Assembly: GCF_014596945.1 (NCBI RefSeq)
Contig: NZ_JACVXB010000005.1
Span: 124,001-188,000, forward strand
Direction: 5' to 3'
From: Aestuariibaculum sediminum
GTDB taxonomy: Bacteria; Bacteroidota; Bacteroidia; Flavobacteriales; Flavobacteriaceae
DNA: 64,000 bases
Part shown: positions 10,058 to 17,754 of the stretch, in pieces
How positions within the stretch are numbered: position 1 is the first letter of the stretch
How the letters are laid out: every line of letters begins with the position of its first letter
Position numbers and translations under genes: made by a program
The notes under the pieces: model-generated
Database searches by the model: none
What the model was told of the DNA's origin: nothing
Seen by the model: the letters and a program-made list of their open reading frames with translations, nothing else

Positions 10058-11521
10058 ATGATGACAAAGAACATAGCGTTGGCAACTATATCAGTATTTA
10101 TAGCCTTATCCTGCTTTTCTCAAAAGAATAAAAATTCAAATGCAAACAAACCTAATATTGTATTTATTCTAGTTGATGATTTAGGATGGGCCGATTTAGG
10201 ATATTCGGGAAGCTCTTTTTACGAAACACCAAATATCGATGATTTAGCAGCTAACGGAATTGTTTTTAACAATGCCTATTCTGCTTGCCCCGTATGCTCT
10301 CCTGCTCGAGCCTCAATTTTGACAGGAAAAACGCCTGCACTATTAAACCTTACAGATTATCTTCCAGGAAACAGACATTATGGTCCACATAAAGATCAGA
10401 TGTTAACCTCCCACCCATTTGCTACACATCTCGAATTAAACGAATACACCCTTGCTGAATGCTTAAAGGATGCGGGGTACAAAACAATGATGGCAGGTAA
10501 ATGGCATTTAGCCGAAGAACAAAAATACTATCCTCAATTTCAAGGATTTGACATCAATATTGGCGGTAATAAAACAGGACATCCTGCAGCAGGTTATTTT
10601 TCACCTTATAAAAACCCAGAGCTAACGGATGGTTATGAAGGCGAATATTTAACCGATCGTTTAACTGACGAGGTTATTCATTTTATTGAGCAAAATAAGA
10701 AACAGCCGTTCTTCGCTTATTTGTCGTTTTACACGGTGCATTTACCTATGCAGGGAAAACCCGATAAAGTTAAAAAATACCAACAGAAGTTAAATACAAT
10801 TAATAAATCCAATGAAGAATTTGTTAAAAATGGTAAAACATGGGTAAAACAGCAACAAAATATGCCACATTTTGCAGCCATGGTCGAAAGTATGGATGAA
10901 AATGTAGGGCGTATTTTGGAAACTTTAAAGCGACTTCAACTGGATGAAAATACTATAGTCCTTTTCACATCCGATAATGGCGGCATGGCAACAAGCAATC
11001 GTACGGACAATATTCCAACAAGTAATTTACCTTTAAAAGCCGGTAAAGGATATTTATATGAAGGCGGCATACGCGTACCTCTTATCATTAAGAATGGGAA
11101 AAAATATAAAGGTCAAATATGTGAAACACCTGTTTCTGGTATAGATTACTACCCCACCCTGTTAGATTTAGCTAACATAAAAAACAGGATACCATATGAT
11201 ATAGAAGGTGTTAGTTTGAAACCGCTGTTAAGTAAAAAACCAATCAATGAAAGGCCGATTTTTTGGCATTACCCGCATTATAGTGGAGGTCTTGGAGGCA
11301 CGCCTTCTGGCGCAGTTCGGCTTGGAGATTATAAATTGATTGAATTTTATGAAGATATGCATATTGAATTATATAACGTTAAACAAGACTTAAGTGAAGA
11401 GCATAATCTTGTAAATCGATACCCGAAAAAAATGCAAGAGCTTAAAACGCTTCTACATGAATGGCGAAAAAATGTGGAAGCATTAATGCCCTACCCAAAC
11501 CCAAATTATATAGCAGATTGA
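10058..11521 (+). CDS. Type I (formylglycine) sulfatase, S1 family
   Basis: This enzyme is predicted to remove sulfate esters from the sugar substrate. It has a signal peptide with a possible lipobox ending at Cys19. The core begins with PNIVFILVDDLGWADLGYSG, carrying the metal-binding Asp pair near residues 40-41. The maturation signature is C-S-P-A-R with Cys80 as the residue converted to formylglycine. FTSDNGG and LYEGGIRVPLIIK are further sulfatase blocks. Its position directly after two fucosidases suggests that sulfated fucose is the target. Maturation needs an anSME- or FGE-type enzyme, and none was found in this window. ATG codons at 10058 and 10061 are both possible starts. Confidence 0.92.
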   Translation: MMTKNIALATISVFIALSCFSQKNKNSNANKPNIVFILVDDLGWADLGYSGSSFYETPNIDDLAANGIVFNNAYSACPVCSPARASILTGKTPALLNLTDYLPGNRHYGPHKDQMLTSHPFATHLELNEYTLAECLKDAGYKTMMAGKWHLAEEQKYYPQFQGFDINIGGNKTGHPAAGYFSPYKNPELTDGYEGEYLTDRLTDEVIHFIEQNKKQPFFAYLSFYTVHLPMQGKPDKVKKYQQKLNTINKSNEEFVKNGKTWVKQQQNMPHFAAMVESMDENVGRILETLKRLQLDENTIVLFTSDNGGMATSNRTDNIPTSNLPLKAGKGYLYEGGIRVPLIIKNGKKYKGQICETPVSGIDYYPTLLDLANIKNRIPYDIEGVSLKPLLSKKPINERPIFWHYPHYSGGLGGTPSGAVRLGDYKLIEFYEDMHIELYNVKQDLSEEHNLVNRYPKKMQELKTLLHEWRKNVEALMPYPNPNYIAD

Positions 11522-11563
11522 TGTCTTTGTACTTCGATTTACATTAGGTTCTTTTAAATTCGC

Positions 11564-11601
11564 AATACACTATTTAGGGCAAATGCCCTAAATAGTGTAT
11601 T
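11564..11601. promoter_or_regulatory. Perfect 17-bp palindrome upstream of the TetR-type gene, candidate operator
   Basis: Arms 11564-11580 and 11585-11601 are exact reverse complements around AAAT. The core TATTTAGGGC, four bases, GCCCTAAATA is shared with 4781-4834. A T-run (11600-11608) follows, so transcripts from the sulfatase could also terminate here. The -7 box at 11610-11617 directly follows, consistent with an autoregulatory operator. Confidence 0.7.
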
Positions 11602-11609
11602 TTTTTTTA

Positions 11610-11617
11610 TATATTTG
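11610..11617 (+). promoter_or_regulatory. Predicted -7 promoter element for the TetR-type gene
   Basis: TATATTTG matches the Bacteroidetes -7 consensus TAnnTTTG exactly and lies 20 bases before the ATG at 11638. No clear TTG was seen at -33; that position is inside the palindrome's right arm. Confidence 0.5.
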
Positions 11618-11637
11618 CCTAATCCACCTAAACATAG

Positions 11638-12243
11638 ATGAATACAAAACAAAAAATCATAAACCAAGCAATTTCACTTTATAATGAGCTTGGTCTCCGC
11701 AATGTTACAAGTAGAGATATTGCTAAAAAAATAGGTATTAGCCATGGAAACCTCGAATATCATTTTCCAACAAAAGAAGATCTCTTATTGGCTATTTATG
11801 AAAACATGCGAAACGAAATTTCTATCGTTTACGAAATAGAAGACATATCTAAAGATCCTATTTTACAATTTAATGAGCTTCTTTTACACTTAGAAACATT
11901 TCAGTCGAAGTACCTATTTTTCAATTTAGATGTTTTAGAAATTTCTAGGAATTTTCCGAATATAAATAACCTTTTAAAATCCACATTAAGAGTTAGACGC
12001 ACGCAAATGACGCACTTTTACAAACGTTTTAAATCCTATGGCTATCTAAAAGATGAAATCATTCCCGGAAATTATTTAAGGCTCCAACATACGATTCGCA
12101 TTCTTATTACCTTTTGGAATTCGCAACAAGAAATATTTCCAAAATTCACTTCAGAACAAGATCCGAGGTTAGCAACTTACGTCTGGGAGCTTGTATTGCC
12201 ACATCTTACTGAAAAAGGTAAATTAAAATATCATAAACTTTAA
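11638..12243 (+). CDS. TetR/AcrR-family transcriptional regulator
   Basis: This is a 201-residue DNA-binding regulator. Its N-terminal helix-turn-helix spans about residues 24-43 (TSRDIAKKIGISHGNLEYHF), followed by KEDLLLAIYENM, the TetR_N pattern. The C-terminal three-quarters is a divergent helical ligand and dimer domain. It sits between the glycan-degrading operon and the fucose catabolism genes and starts five bases before the symporter, so it is co-transcribed with the catabolic genes. A natural model is that it senses L-fucose or a catabolic intermediate and represses both transcription units through the two shared palindromes. The effector is unknown, and an activator role cannot be excluded. 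Confidence 0.88.
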   Translation: MNTKQKIINQAISLYNELGLRNVTSRDIAKKIGISHGNLEYHFPTKEDLLLAIYENMRNEISIVYEIEDISKDPILQFNELLLHLETFQSKYLFFNLDVLEISRNFPNINNLLKSTLRVRRTQMTHFYKRFKSYGYLKDEIIPGNYLRLQHTIRILITFWNSQQEIFPKFTSEQDPRLATYVWELVLPHLTEKGKLKYHKL

Positions 12244-12248
12244 ATTAA

Positions 12249-13847
12249 ATGAATTCTATCCATATATTCGACTTACTAGTCATTGTTGTTTACATAATAG
12301 GCATAGTACTTATAGGCCTTTGGTATTCGCGTAAAAAAAAGAAAACTAGCGAAGGCTATTTTTTAGCTGGCAAAACTTTAACGTGGTCTGTTATAGGCGC
12401 GTCGCTCTTTGCTTCCAATATCTCGACCGTACACTTGGTTGGTTTTGCCGAATCAGGATTTAGAGAAGGTTTAGTTTGGGGAAATTTCGAATGGTTTTCG
12501 GCGTTTGAACTTTTAATCTTAGCCTTTGTATTTATTCCATTCTACCTTAGAACCAAAATAACAACCCTGCCCGAGTTTCTTGAAAAACGTTATGACGGAC
12601 GCTCTCGTATTATTCTGGCTATTTTTAGTATTCTAGCTGCTCTCTTTATGCACATTGGTGTAAGTTTTTATGCCGGGGCAGTAGTTTTTGATTATATCTT
12701 TGGAATTGATATTTGGATATCTATTCTTATTATAGCTATAGCAACCGGTATTTATACGGTTATTGGCGGCTTATCTTCCGTAGTAATCACAGAAACTGTA
12801 CAAACGATTATTTTAATTTTTGGATCTTTAATTATCCTGATTTTGGCCATATTAAAACTACCAGAAATCGGAATTCATTCCTACGAAGCATTGAAGGAAG
12901 CTGTAGATCCAGACCGATGGAACGCCGTAGGTTTTAATCCTGAAAAAACTGGTTTTACGTTTAGTGATATTCTTCTAGGTCATCTAATTTTAGGTATATG
13001 GTATTGGTGTACAGATCAAACTATTGTGCAACGCGCTTTAGGAGCAAAATCAGAACAACAGGCAAAACTAGGAGCCATATTTGCGGGTTTCCTGAAAATT
13101 CTACCAGTTTTTCTAATGATTGTTCCTGGCATTTTGGCTTTTGCATTATTTCATGATCAAATTGGAGACGACACCAAGAACGTATTACCCATTATGATTA
13201 TGGAATTAATGCCTTTAGGTCTTAAAGGACTTATGATTGCCGCCTTGCTAGCTGCCGTAATGAGTAGTGTGGCCGCCGCCCTTAACAGTTGTTCGACTCT
13301 AATTGTATACGATGTTTTTGAAAAAATAAAACCAGGACTAAACGATAAAACCAAAATAAAAATCGGAAGAATTACAGGCGTAACAGTACTTACACTTGCG
13401 ACAATTTGGTCACCTTTTTTAGGAAATCTAGGCGCCATATTCGAACTCATAAACCAAATGTTTAGCATTTTTGCGCCATCAATCGTAGCTGTTTTTCTTT
13501 GGGGTATTATTTACCGAAAAGGAACAGCCAATGCGTCATTTGCTACACTTTTAATTGGAAGTTTGTTTGCTGGAGCCGTTTTCTTAATTGAAAAATACGC
13601 CACTATTAATGGTATCTCAAATTTTATTTCAAATTCAGAAGGACTTGGAATAAACTGGTTAAGACAAACCTATTTGTTTTTTGTAATTTCTTCGGCAATC
13701 TATTTTATCGTTTCCTATTTTGACACCTCGAACCAAAATGTATCTGGCGAATTTTACTTGAAAATAAAGAACCCATCAACTGTAGTAAATATTTCCGCCA
13801 TTACGTTAGTCGTTATCATGTTAATTATATATACAATATTTTTCTAA
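12249..13847 (+). CDS. Sodium:solute symporter (SSS/SLC5 family), probable L-fucose uptake
   Basis: This inner-membrane sodium-coupled sugar symporter has 532 residues and many hydrophobic segments, as expected for 13-14 helices. Family features include DLLVIVVYIIGIVLIGLWYS at the N-terminus, GYFLAGKTLTWSVIGASLFASNIS near residues 35-60, and the sodium-symporter signature region around AALLAAVMSSVAAALNSCST (about residues 330-350). The gene follows TetR by five bases and is followed by the mutarotase, dehydrogenase and dehydratase for L-fucose, so uptake of L-fucose is the likely job. The sugar is inferred from neighbours; other monosaccharides are possible. Confidence 0.9.
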   Translation: MNSIHIFDLLVIVVYIIGIVLIGLWYSRKKKKTSEGYFLAGKTLTWSVIGASLFASNISTVHLVGFAESGFREGLVWGNFEWFSAFELLILAFVFIPFYLRTKITTLPEFLEKRYDGRSRIILAIFSILAALFMHIGVSFYAGAVVFDYIFGIDIWISILIIAIATGIYTVIGGLSSVVITETVQTIILIFGSLIILILAILKLPEIGIHSYEALKEAVDPDRWNAVGFNPEKTGFTFSDILLGHLILGIWYWCTDQTIVQRALGAKSEQQAKLGAIFAGFLKILPVFLMIVPGILAFALFHDQIGDDTKNVLPIMIMELMPLGLKGLMIAALLAAVMSSVAAALNSCSTLIVYDVFEKIKPGLNDKTKIKIGRITGVTVLTLATIWSPFLGNLGAIFELINQMFSIFAPSIVAVFLWGIIYRKGTANASFATLLIGSLFAGAVFLIEKYATINGISNFISNSEGLGINWLRQTYLFFVISSAIYFIVSYFDTSNQNVSGEFYLKIKNPSTVVNISAITLVVIMLIIYTIFF

Positions 13848-13849
13848 AA

Positions 13850-14440
13850 ATGACAGATATACAGACTAATAAATATTGTTACGCTGGATATTCTCCACAA
13901 AAAAAATTTGAAAAATGGTCAGGTAATCAAAACGACCTGAACGCTTATTGCCTAGAAAATGTTACGTTTGTAATTAATACTTCAATAACAACAAAAAAAA
14001 ACGATTTACAACCTTATTTTTTGGATGTATTTGGTCCATTAAAATGTATATTTAAAAAGCCGGAAACAGATATAAATAAAGATCTGGTAACAAAAAATAA
14101 AACATTTGTATTTACCCTAAAATTAAAGCAAGACCCCTATCTTTTAAAGGAATACATTAACATACATAAGCCTGAAGCTGTTTGGCAGGAAATTATTAAA
14201 AACATGGACACCATGGGGGTTTTGAACATGGAACTTTTCCTTCATGAATATCGTGTATTCATGATTATGACTACAATTGAAAAATTTAATGCAGATACTG
14301 CTTTTAAGCAATGGAGCTCATTACCCAGAGAAAAAGAATGGCAAAACTACGTTTCAAAATTCCAACATGTTGATGATCAGGAAAAAATTCTGGAAAAGTG
14401 GCGCATAATGAAACCAATACAAAAAATCAATGAATATTAA
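13850..14440 (+). CDS. RhaM/FucM-type L-fucose mutarotase domain with N-terminal extension
   Basis: The C-terminal 110 residues match the COG3254 mutarotase family that interconverts alpha and beta forms of L-fucose or L-rhamnose. They show FTLKLKQDPYLLKEYINIHKPEAVW (about residues 85-110), GVLNMELFLHEYRVFMIM, and the terminal EKW-like segment with MKPIQKI. The His of IHKP corresponds to the conserved active-site His. Residues 1-84 are an extra domain that I do not recognise; mutarotases usually have about 105-115 residues. The gene starts two bases after the symporter and overlaps the next by 11 bases. Context (L-fuconate dehydratase) favours L-fucose. Confidence 0.75.
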   Translation: MTDIQTNKYCYAGYSPQKKFEKWSGNQNDLNAYCLENVTFVINTSITTKKNDLQPYFLDVFGPLKCIFKKPETDINKDLVTKNKTFVFTLKLKQDPYLLKEYINIHKPEAVWQEIIKNMDTMGVLNMELFLHEYRVFMIMTTIEKFNADTAFKQWSSLPREKEWQNYVSKFQHVDDQEKILEKWRIMKPIQKINEY

Positions 14441-15506
14441 ACAACATATCAATATACCAACCACTTCTCGCCCTATCGTAATAATTGGAGCCGGAGGTAT
14501 TATTAAAGATGCTCATTTACCTGCCTACGAGATAGCAGGATTTAAAGTCTTGGGGATATTTGATATTGACAATAGTAAAGCTAAAGAGCTGCAATCTTCA
14601 TTTGAAATAGTTAATCAGGCCTACCTCTCAGTCGATGATGCTATAAACGATGCTGTTAAGCATAATGCCATATTCGACATAGCGATTCCTGCATCGAAGT
14701 ACTTGGAAATACTAAAAATGCTACCAAAAGGTGCTACAGTACTGCTACAAAAACCTTTAGGAGAAACCTTAAAAAACGCTAAGGAAATTCATTCTCTTTG
14801 CGAAGCAAAAAACATAACAGCTGCCGTAAATTTTCAATTGCAGTTTGCGCCTTATATAATAGCAGCCAAACACTTAATAAACGAAGGCTCACTTGGGACG
14901 GTTTACGATATGGAACTCATGGTTAACGTAAATACGCCTTGGCATTTATGGGATTTCCTATTCGATTTACCTCGCGTTGAAATTCTTTATCACAGCATTC
15001 ATTATTTTGACCTGATACGCGGATTTTTAGGCAATCCAGAAAAAGTTTATGCCAGCACCAGAAAACACCCAAAAATGCAAGAGCTGGCTTCAACGCGAAC
15101 CACAGCTATTTTAGATTACCCAAATAATGTTCAAGCCCGAATAATAACAAATCACGGGCATGATTTCGACACAAAACACCAAGCTTCTTATCTCAAAATT
15201 GAAGGCACCGAAGGTGCTATTTATATCCAAATTGGCGTTTCACTAGACTACCCAAATGGGAAACCTCCTAAATTTGAGTATTATCTCAATTCTGAGCCTG
15301 AAAAAGGCTGGCAGGAACTTGCATTAGAAGGCAAATGGTTTCCTCATGCTTTTATAGGTACTATGGCAACGCTTCAAAATTATTGCATTGATAAAAGCAC
15401 AACAATGCCACATAGTATTAATAAAGCACTGGATACAATGAAATTAGTTGAAGCGGCTTACATCTCAAATGCTTCGGGCGGCACTCTATTTGAAACTATA
15501 AAATAA
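14430..15506 (+). CDS. Gfo/Idh/MocA-family NAD(P)-dependent oxidoreductase, candidate L-fucose dehydrogenase
   Basis: The cytoplasmic 358-residue protein has an N-terminal Rossmann fold (IVIIGAGGIIKDAHLPAY near residue 17) and the family motif QKP, where the Lys of EKP is kept and Glu is replaced by Gln (LLQKPLGET, about residue 105). The C-terminal alpha/beta substrate domain contains YHSIHYFDLIRGF, with a His at the usual catalytic position. It overlaps the mutarotase gene and precedes L-fuconate dehydratase. Oxidation of L-fucose to the lactone or acid is the missing step between those two proteins, so this is the best candidate. Most known L-fucose dehydrogenases belong to other families, so the step is inferred. 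Confidence 0.8.
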   Translation: MNIKQHINIPTTSRPIVIIGAGGIIKDAHLPAYEIAGFKVLGIFDIDNSKAKELQSSFEIVNQAYLSVDDAINDAVKHNAIFDIAIPASKYLEILKMLPKGATVLLQKPLGETLKNAKEIHSLCEAKNITAAVNFQLQFAPYIIAAKHLINEGSLGTVYDMELMVNVNTPWHLWDFLFDLPRVEILYHSIHYFDLIRGFLGNPEKVYASTRKHPKMQELASTRTTAILDYPNNVQARIITNHGHDFDTKHQASYLKIEGTEGAIYIQIGVSLDYPNGKPPKFEYYLNSEPEKGWQELALEGKWFPHAFIGTMATLQNYCIDKSTTMPHSINKALDTMKLVEAAYISNASGGTLFETIK

Positions 15507-15576
15507 ATTAACGAATTGTAAAAAGTTTGTGTTTTTAAACAAACACATCCTAAAAAAATAAAAGAATAAACCTAAA

Positions 15577-16806
15577 ATGAGTACTATTAAAATTATAAAA
15601 GGAACATCCTCAGACACGAGATTCCCTCTTGAAAATGGAGCTGGATCAGATGCCGTTCACCTTACCCCAATTTATGCTTACGCCATCTGTAACCTTGAAA
15701 CAAACACTAACATTAAAGGTACGGGTCTTGCTTTTACTTTAGGCACAGGAAATAAACTGGTATGCGATGCCATAGACTATTTGGTAAAACACGTTGAAGG
15801 TAAAGATATAGAGGAATTGATGGCCGATTTTGGCTCCTATTACAAAGCTATGGCCGACGACCCTAACTTTAGGTGGTTAGGACCTCATAAAGGCGTAGTA
15901 CATTTAGCTTTGGCAGCGGTTGTTAATGCCTGTTTCGACTTATGGGCTAAATCCAGACAAGTACCTTTATGGAAATTATTAATAGACCTTTCACCTGAAG
16001 CCATTGTCAACACCCTCGATTTTTCATTTTATGAGGATATTTTACCTAAAGAAGAAGCCTTAACACTTTTAAATGAGCAACAAAAAGGTATTAAAGATAG
16101 AAGTCGCCTATTAAAAACTGGATATCCAGGTTACGACACATCGATTGGGTGGTTTAATTATTCCGATGAAAAAGTAGTCGAGAATATAAAAAAAGCCATG
16201 GACCAAGGGTTCACTGCAATGAAATTGAAAGTTGGATCAAAGGAAGCACAACGCGATTTACGCCGCGCTGAATTGGTAAGAAAAACAGCTGGAGATGCTG
16301 CTACGATTATGTTCGATGCAAACCAGCAATGGACCTTGCCTCAAGCTATTGATATTTGTACTGAATTAAACCAATTAAATCCTTACTGGGTAGAAGAACC
16401 AACACACCCCGACGATGTTTTAGCACATGTAACCTTAGCCAATAAAACTCAAGTAAAAATCGCTTTAGGTGAACATGTTCCTAATAAAATAATATTTAAA
16501 AACTTTATACAAAGTGGCTGCATGTCTTTTAATCAGGTTGATGCTGTTAGGGTAGGTGGAATTTCAGAATTTATTTTAATCAGTTTATTATCTAAAAAAT
16601 TCAATATTCCAGTAGTGCCACATGTTGGCGATATGGGACAGATTCATCAGCACATGGTGTTGTTCAACCATATTTCATTGAATCTTCCCGTAGTTTTATT
16701 AGAGCATATTCCGCATTTACGCGGCAAATTCAAGCATCCTGCAATTATAGAAAATGGTCGTTACTTAGTTCCTCAAGAACCAGGTATGAGCAGCGATTTA
16801 CTGTAA
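15577..16806 (+). CDS. fucD: L-fuconate dehydratase, enolase superfamily
   Basis: This enzyme dehydrates L-fuconate to 2-keto-3-deoxy-L-fuconate in the non-phosphorylating L-fucose pathway. The 409-residue sequence matches the FucD pattern: SDTRFPLENGAGSDA near the start, ADFGSYYKAMADDPNFRWLGPHKGVVHLA, and the catalytic KxK (Lys216, Lys218). Metal ligands are expected at Asp247 (FDANQQW), Glu273 (VEEP) and Glu299 (GEH), with His349 (VPHVGD) as the second catalytic base. A rhamnonate or galactarate dehydratase is less likely, because FRWLGPHKG and DFSFY are FucD-like. It is the strongest evidence that L-fucose is the sugar handled here. A following fuconolactonase or aldolase was not seen. Confidence 0.9.
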   Translation: MSTIKIIKGTSSDTRFPLENGAGSDAVHLTPIYAYAICNLETNTNIKGTGLAFTLGTGNKLVCDAIDYLVKHVEGKDIEELMADFGSYYKAMADDPNFRWLGPHKGVVHLALAAVVNACFDLWAKSRQVPLWKLLIDLSPEAIVNTLDFSFYEDILPKEEALTLLNEQQKGIKDRSRLLKTGYPGYDTSIGWFNYSDEKVVENIKKAMDQGFTAMKLKVGSKEAQRDLRRAELVRKTAGDAATIMFDANQQWTLPQAIDICTELNQLNPYWVEEPTHPDDVLAHVTLANKTQVKIALGEHVPNKIIFKNFIQSGCMSFNQVDAVRVGGISEFILISLLSKKFNIPVVPHVGDMGQIHQHMVLFNHISLNLPVVLLEHIPHLRGKFKHPAIIENGRYLVPQEPGMSSDLL

Positions 16807-16820
16807 TACAATTACAAAAA

Positions 16821-16957
16821 AAGAGGCTATCTAAAAAGTCGCAAAACTTGTGTCAGTCTGAATTTATTTCAGAATTTCATATCGTTAAGTATCATATTTA
16901 ATGAGAACCTGAATCAAGTTCAGGTTGACTAAAGTTGTCCTTTTTAGATAACCTCTT
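16821..16957. repeat. 137-base imperfect inverted-repeat element between convergent genes
   Basis: Outer arms 16821-16838 and 16940-16957 pair with one mismatch over 18 bases. The homology continues inward: the left half around 16850-16880 and the reverse complement of 16900-16930 share a GTCA..CTGAA..TT...TTCAG pattern. Each half holds its own small palindrome (TCTGAA/TTCAGA at 16857-16873; AACCTGAA/TTCAGGTT at 16906-16926). A T-run follows on the plus strand. It sits between fucD and the convergent DUF1080 gene, so it probably terminates transcription from both sides. The nested layout resembles a mobile intergenic repeat; whether other copies exist cannot be seen here. Confidence 0.75.
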
Positions 16958-16985
16958 CTTTTTTTTAGTTTATAATTTTTATAAT

Positions 16986-17750
16986 TTAATTAAGCGCTCT
17001 AATTTTTATGTTTTTATACCATACTTTATCACCGTGATCTTGCAGTCCAATATGTCCTGTATGATGAACACCAAAGCCTTCCCATCCTTTAAATTTAGAA
17101 TTTTCAACCAAATCTTCCCATGGTTTTCCTTTCAGTGGGAATTCAACGATTTCCTTTCCATTTAAGGTAACCGAACCATGATTAGCGTTGTAATCTATTT
17201 TTAATACACAGGCATTCCATTGACCTGCTGGTTTACATACATCATATTTAGGCTGAACCAAATCGTATAGTGCCCCCGCTTGATGGAATTTAGGATTCTT
17301 AAACGCATCTGGATGACGTTCATTATCTAACACCTGTATTTCTGGTCCTGTTTGATATGGCTGATTAAAAGCCTCGTCTTCAGAAACTCCCCAAAAAAAA
17401 CCGCTATTTCCTCCTTCAGATATTTTCCACTCTAAGTATAATTCAAAATTGGTATACTTCTTTTTGGTTATAATATTCCCTCCGCCTTTTTTAGGCATAA
17501 AAACCATAGCTCCATCTTCAATAGTCCAGCTCTCAGGCATCTGTTCCATTAAATACCCTCGCCAACTATCCATCGAAGTTCCATCAAAAAGAATTTCCCA
17601 CTTACTCGTTTGATATGATTCTTTTCCATGTTCTATCACCACACCCATGACTTCGTTTTGAATTTTAGCCTCATTATCTTTTTGATTCTTACAGGCCACT
17701 AAGCCCATCACTAACCAAACTAATATCTTTATTTTTGTCATCCTTACCAT
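16986..17750 (-). CDS. DUF1080 (3-keto-disaccharide hydrolase) lipoprotein
   Basis: The family (PF06439) has a LamG-like jelly-roll fold and in characterised members cleaves 3-keto-glycosides. The protein has a lipoprotein signal (VWLVMGLVAC). The DUF1080 core includes WEILFDGTSMDSWRGY, NFELYLEWKISEGGNSGFFWG, and TGPEIQVLDNERHPDA, with the final strand YKNIKIRAL. At 254 residues it is a single domain. It is the last gene of a five-gene run on this strand. A start at the Met four codons in would move it away from the neighbour's stop; both fit a signal peptide. Role in 3-keto cleavage follows the family and context. Confidence 0.85.
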   Translation of the reverse strand: MVRMTKIKILVWLVMGLVACKNQKDNEAKIQNEVMGVVIEHGKESYQTSKWEILFDGTSMDSWRGYLMEQMPESWTIEDGAMVFMPKKGGGNIITKKKYTNFELYLEWKISEGGNSGFFWGVSEDEAFNQPYQTGPEIQVLDNERHPDAFKNPKFHQAGALYDLVQPKYDVCKPAGQWNACVLKIDYNANHGSVTLNGKEIVEFPLKGKPWEDLVENSKFKGWEGFGVHHTGHIGLQDHGDKVWYKNIKIRALN

Positions 17751-17754
17751 CTAT

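Noticed and set aside
11564-11608. Simple Rho-independent terminator after the sulfatase
   Set aside because: It may terminate, but the same core occurs at 4781 without a T-run, so a binding site is the better main explanation.
15507-15576. Hairpin GTGTTT/AAACAC before fucD as a terminator
   Set aside because: Only six base pairs and no T-run; fucD is probably read through from the upstream gene.
16935-17165. Short plus-strand ORF over the DUF1080 gene
   Set aside because: It is antisense to a clear family member and has no recognised features.
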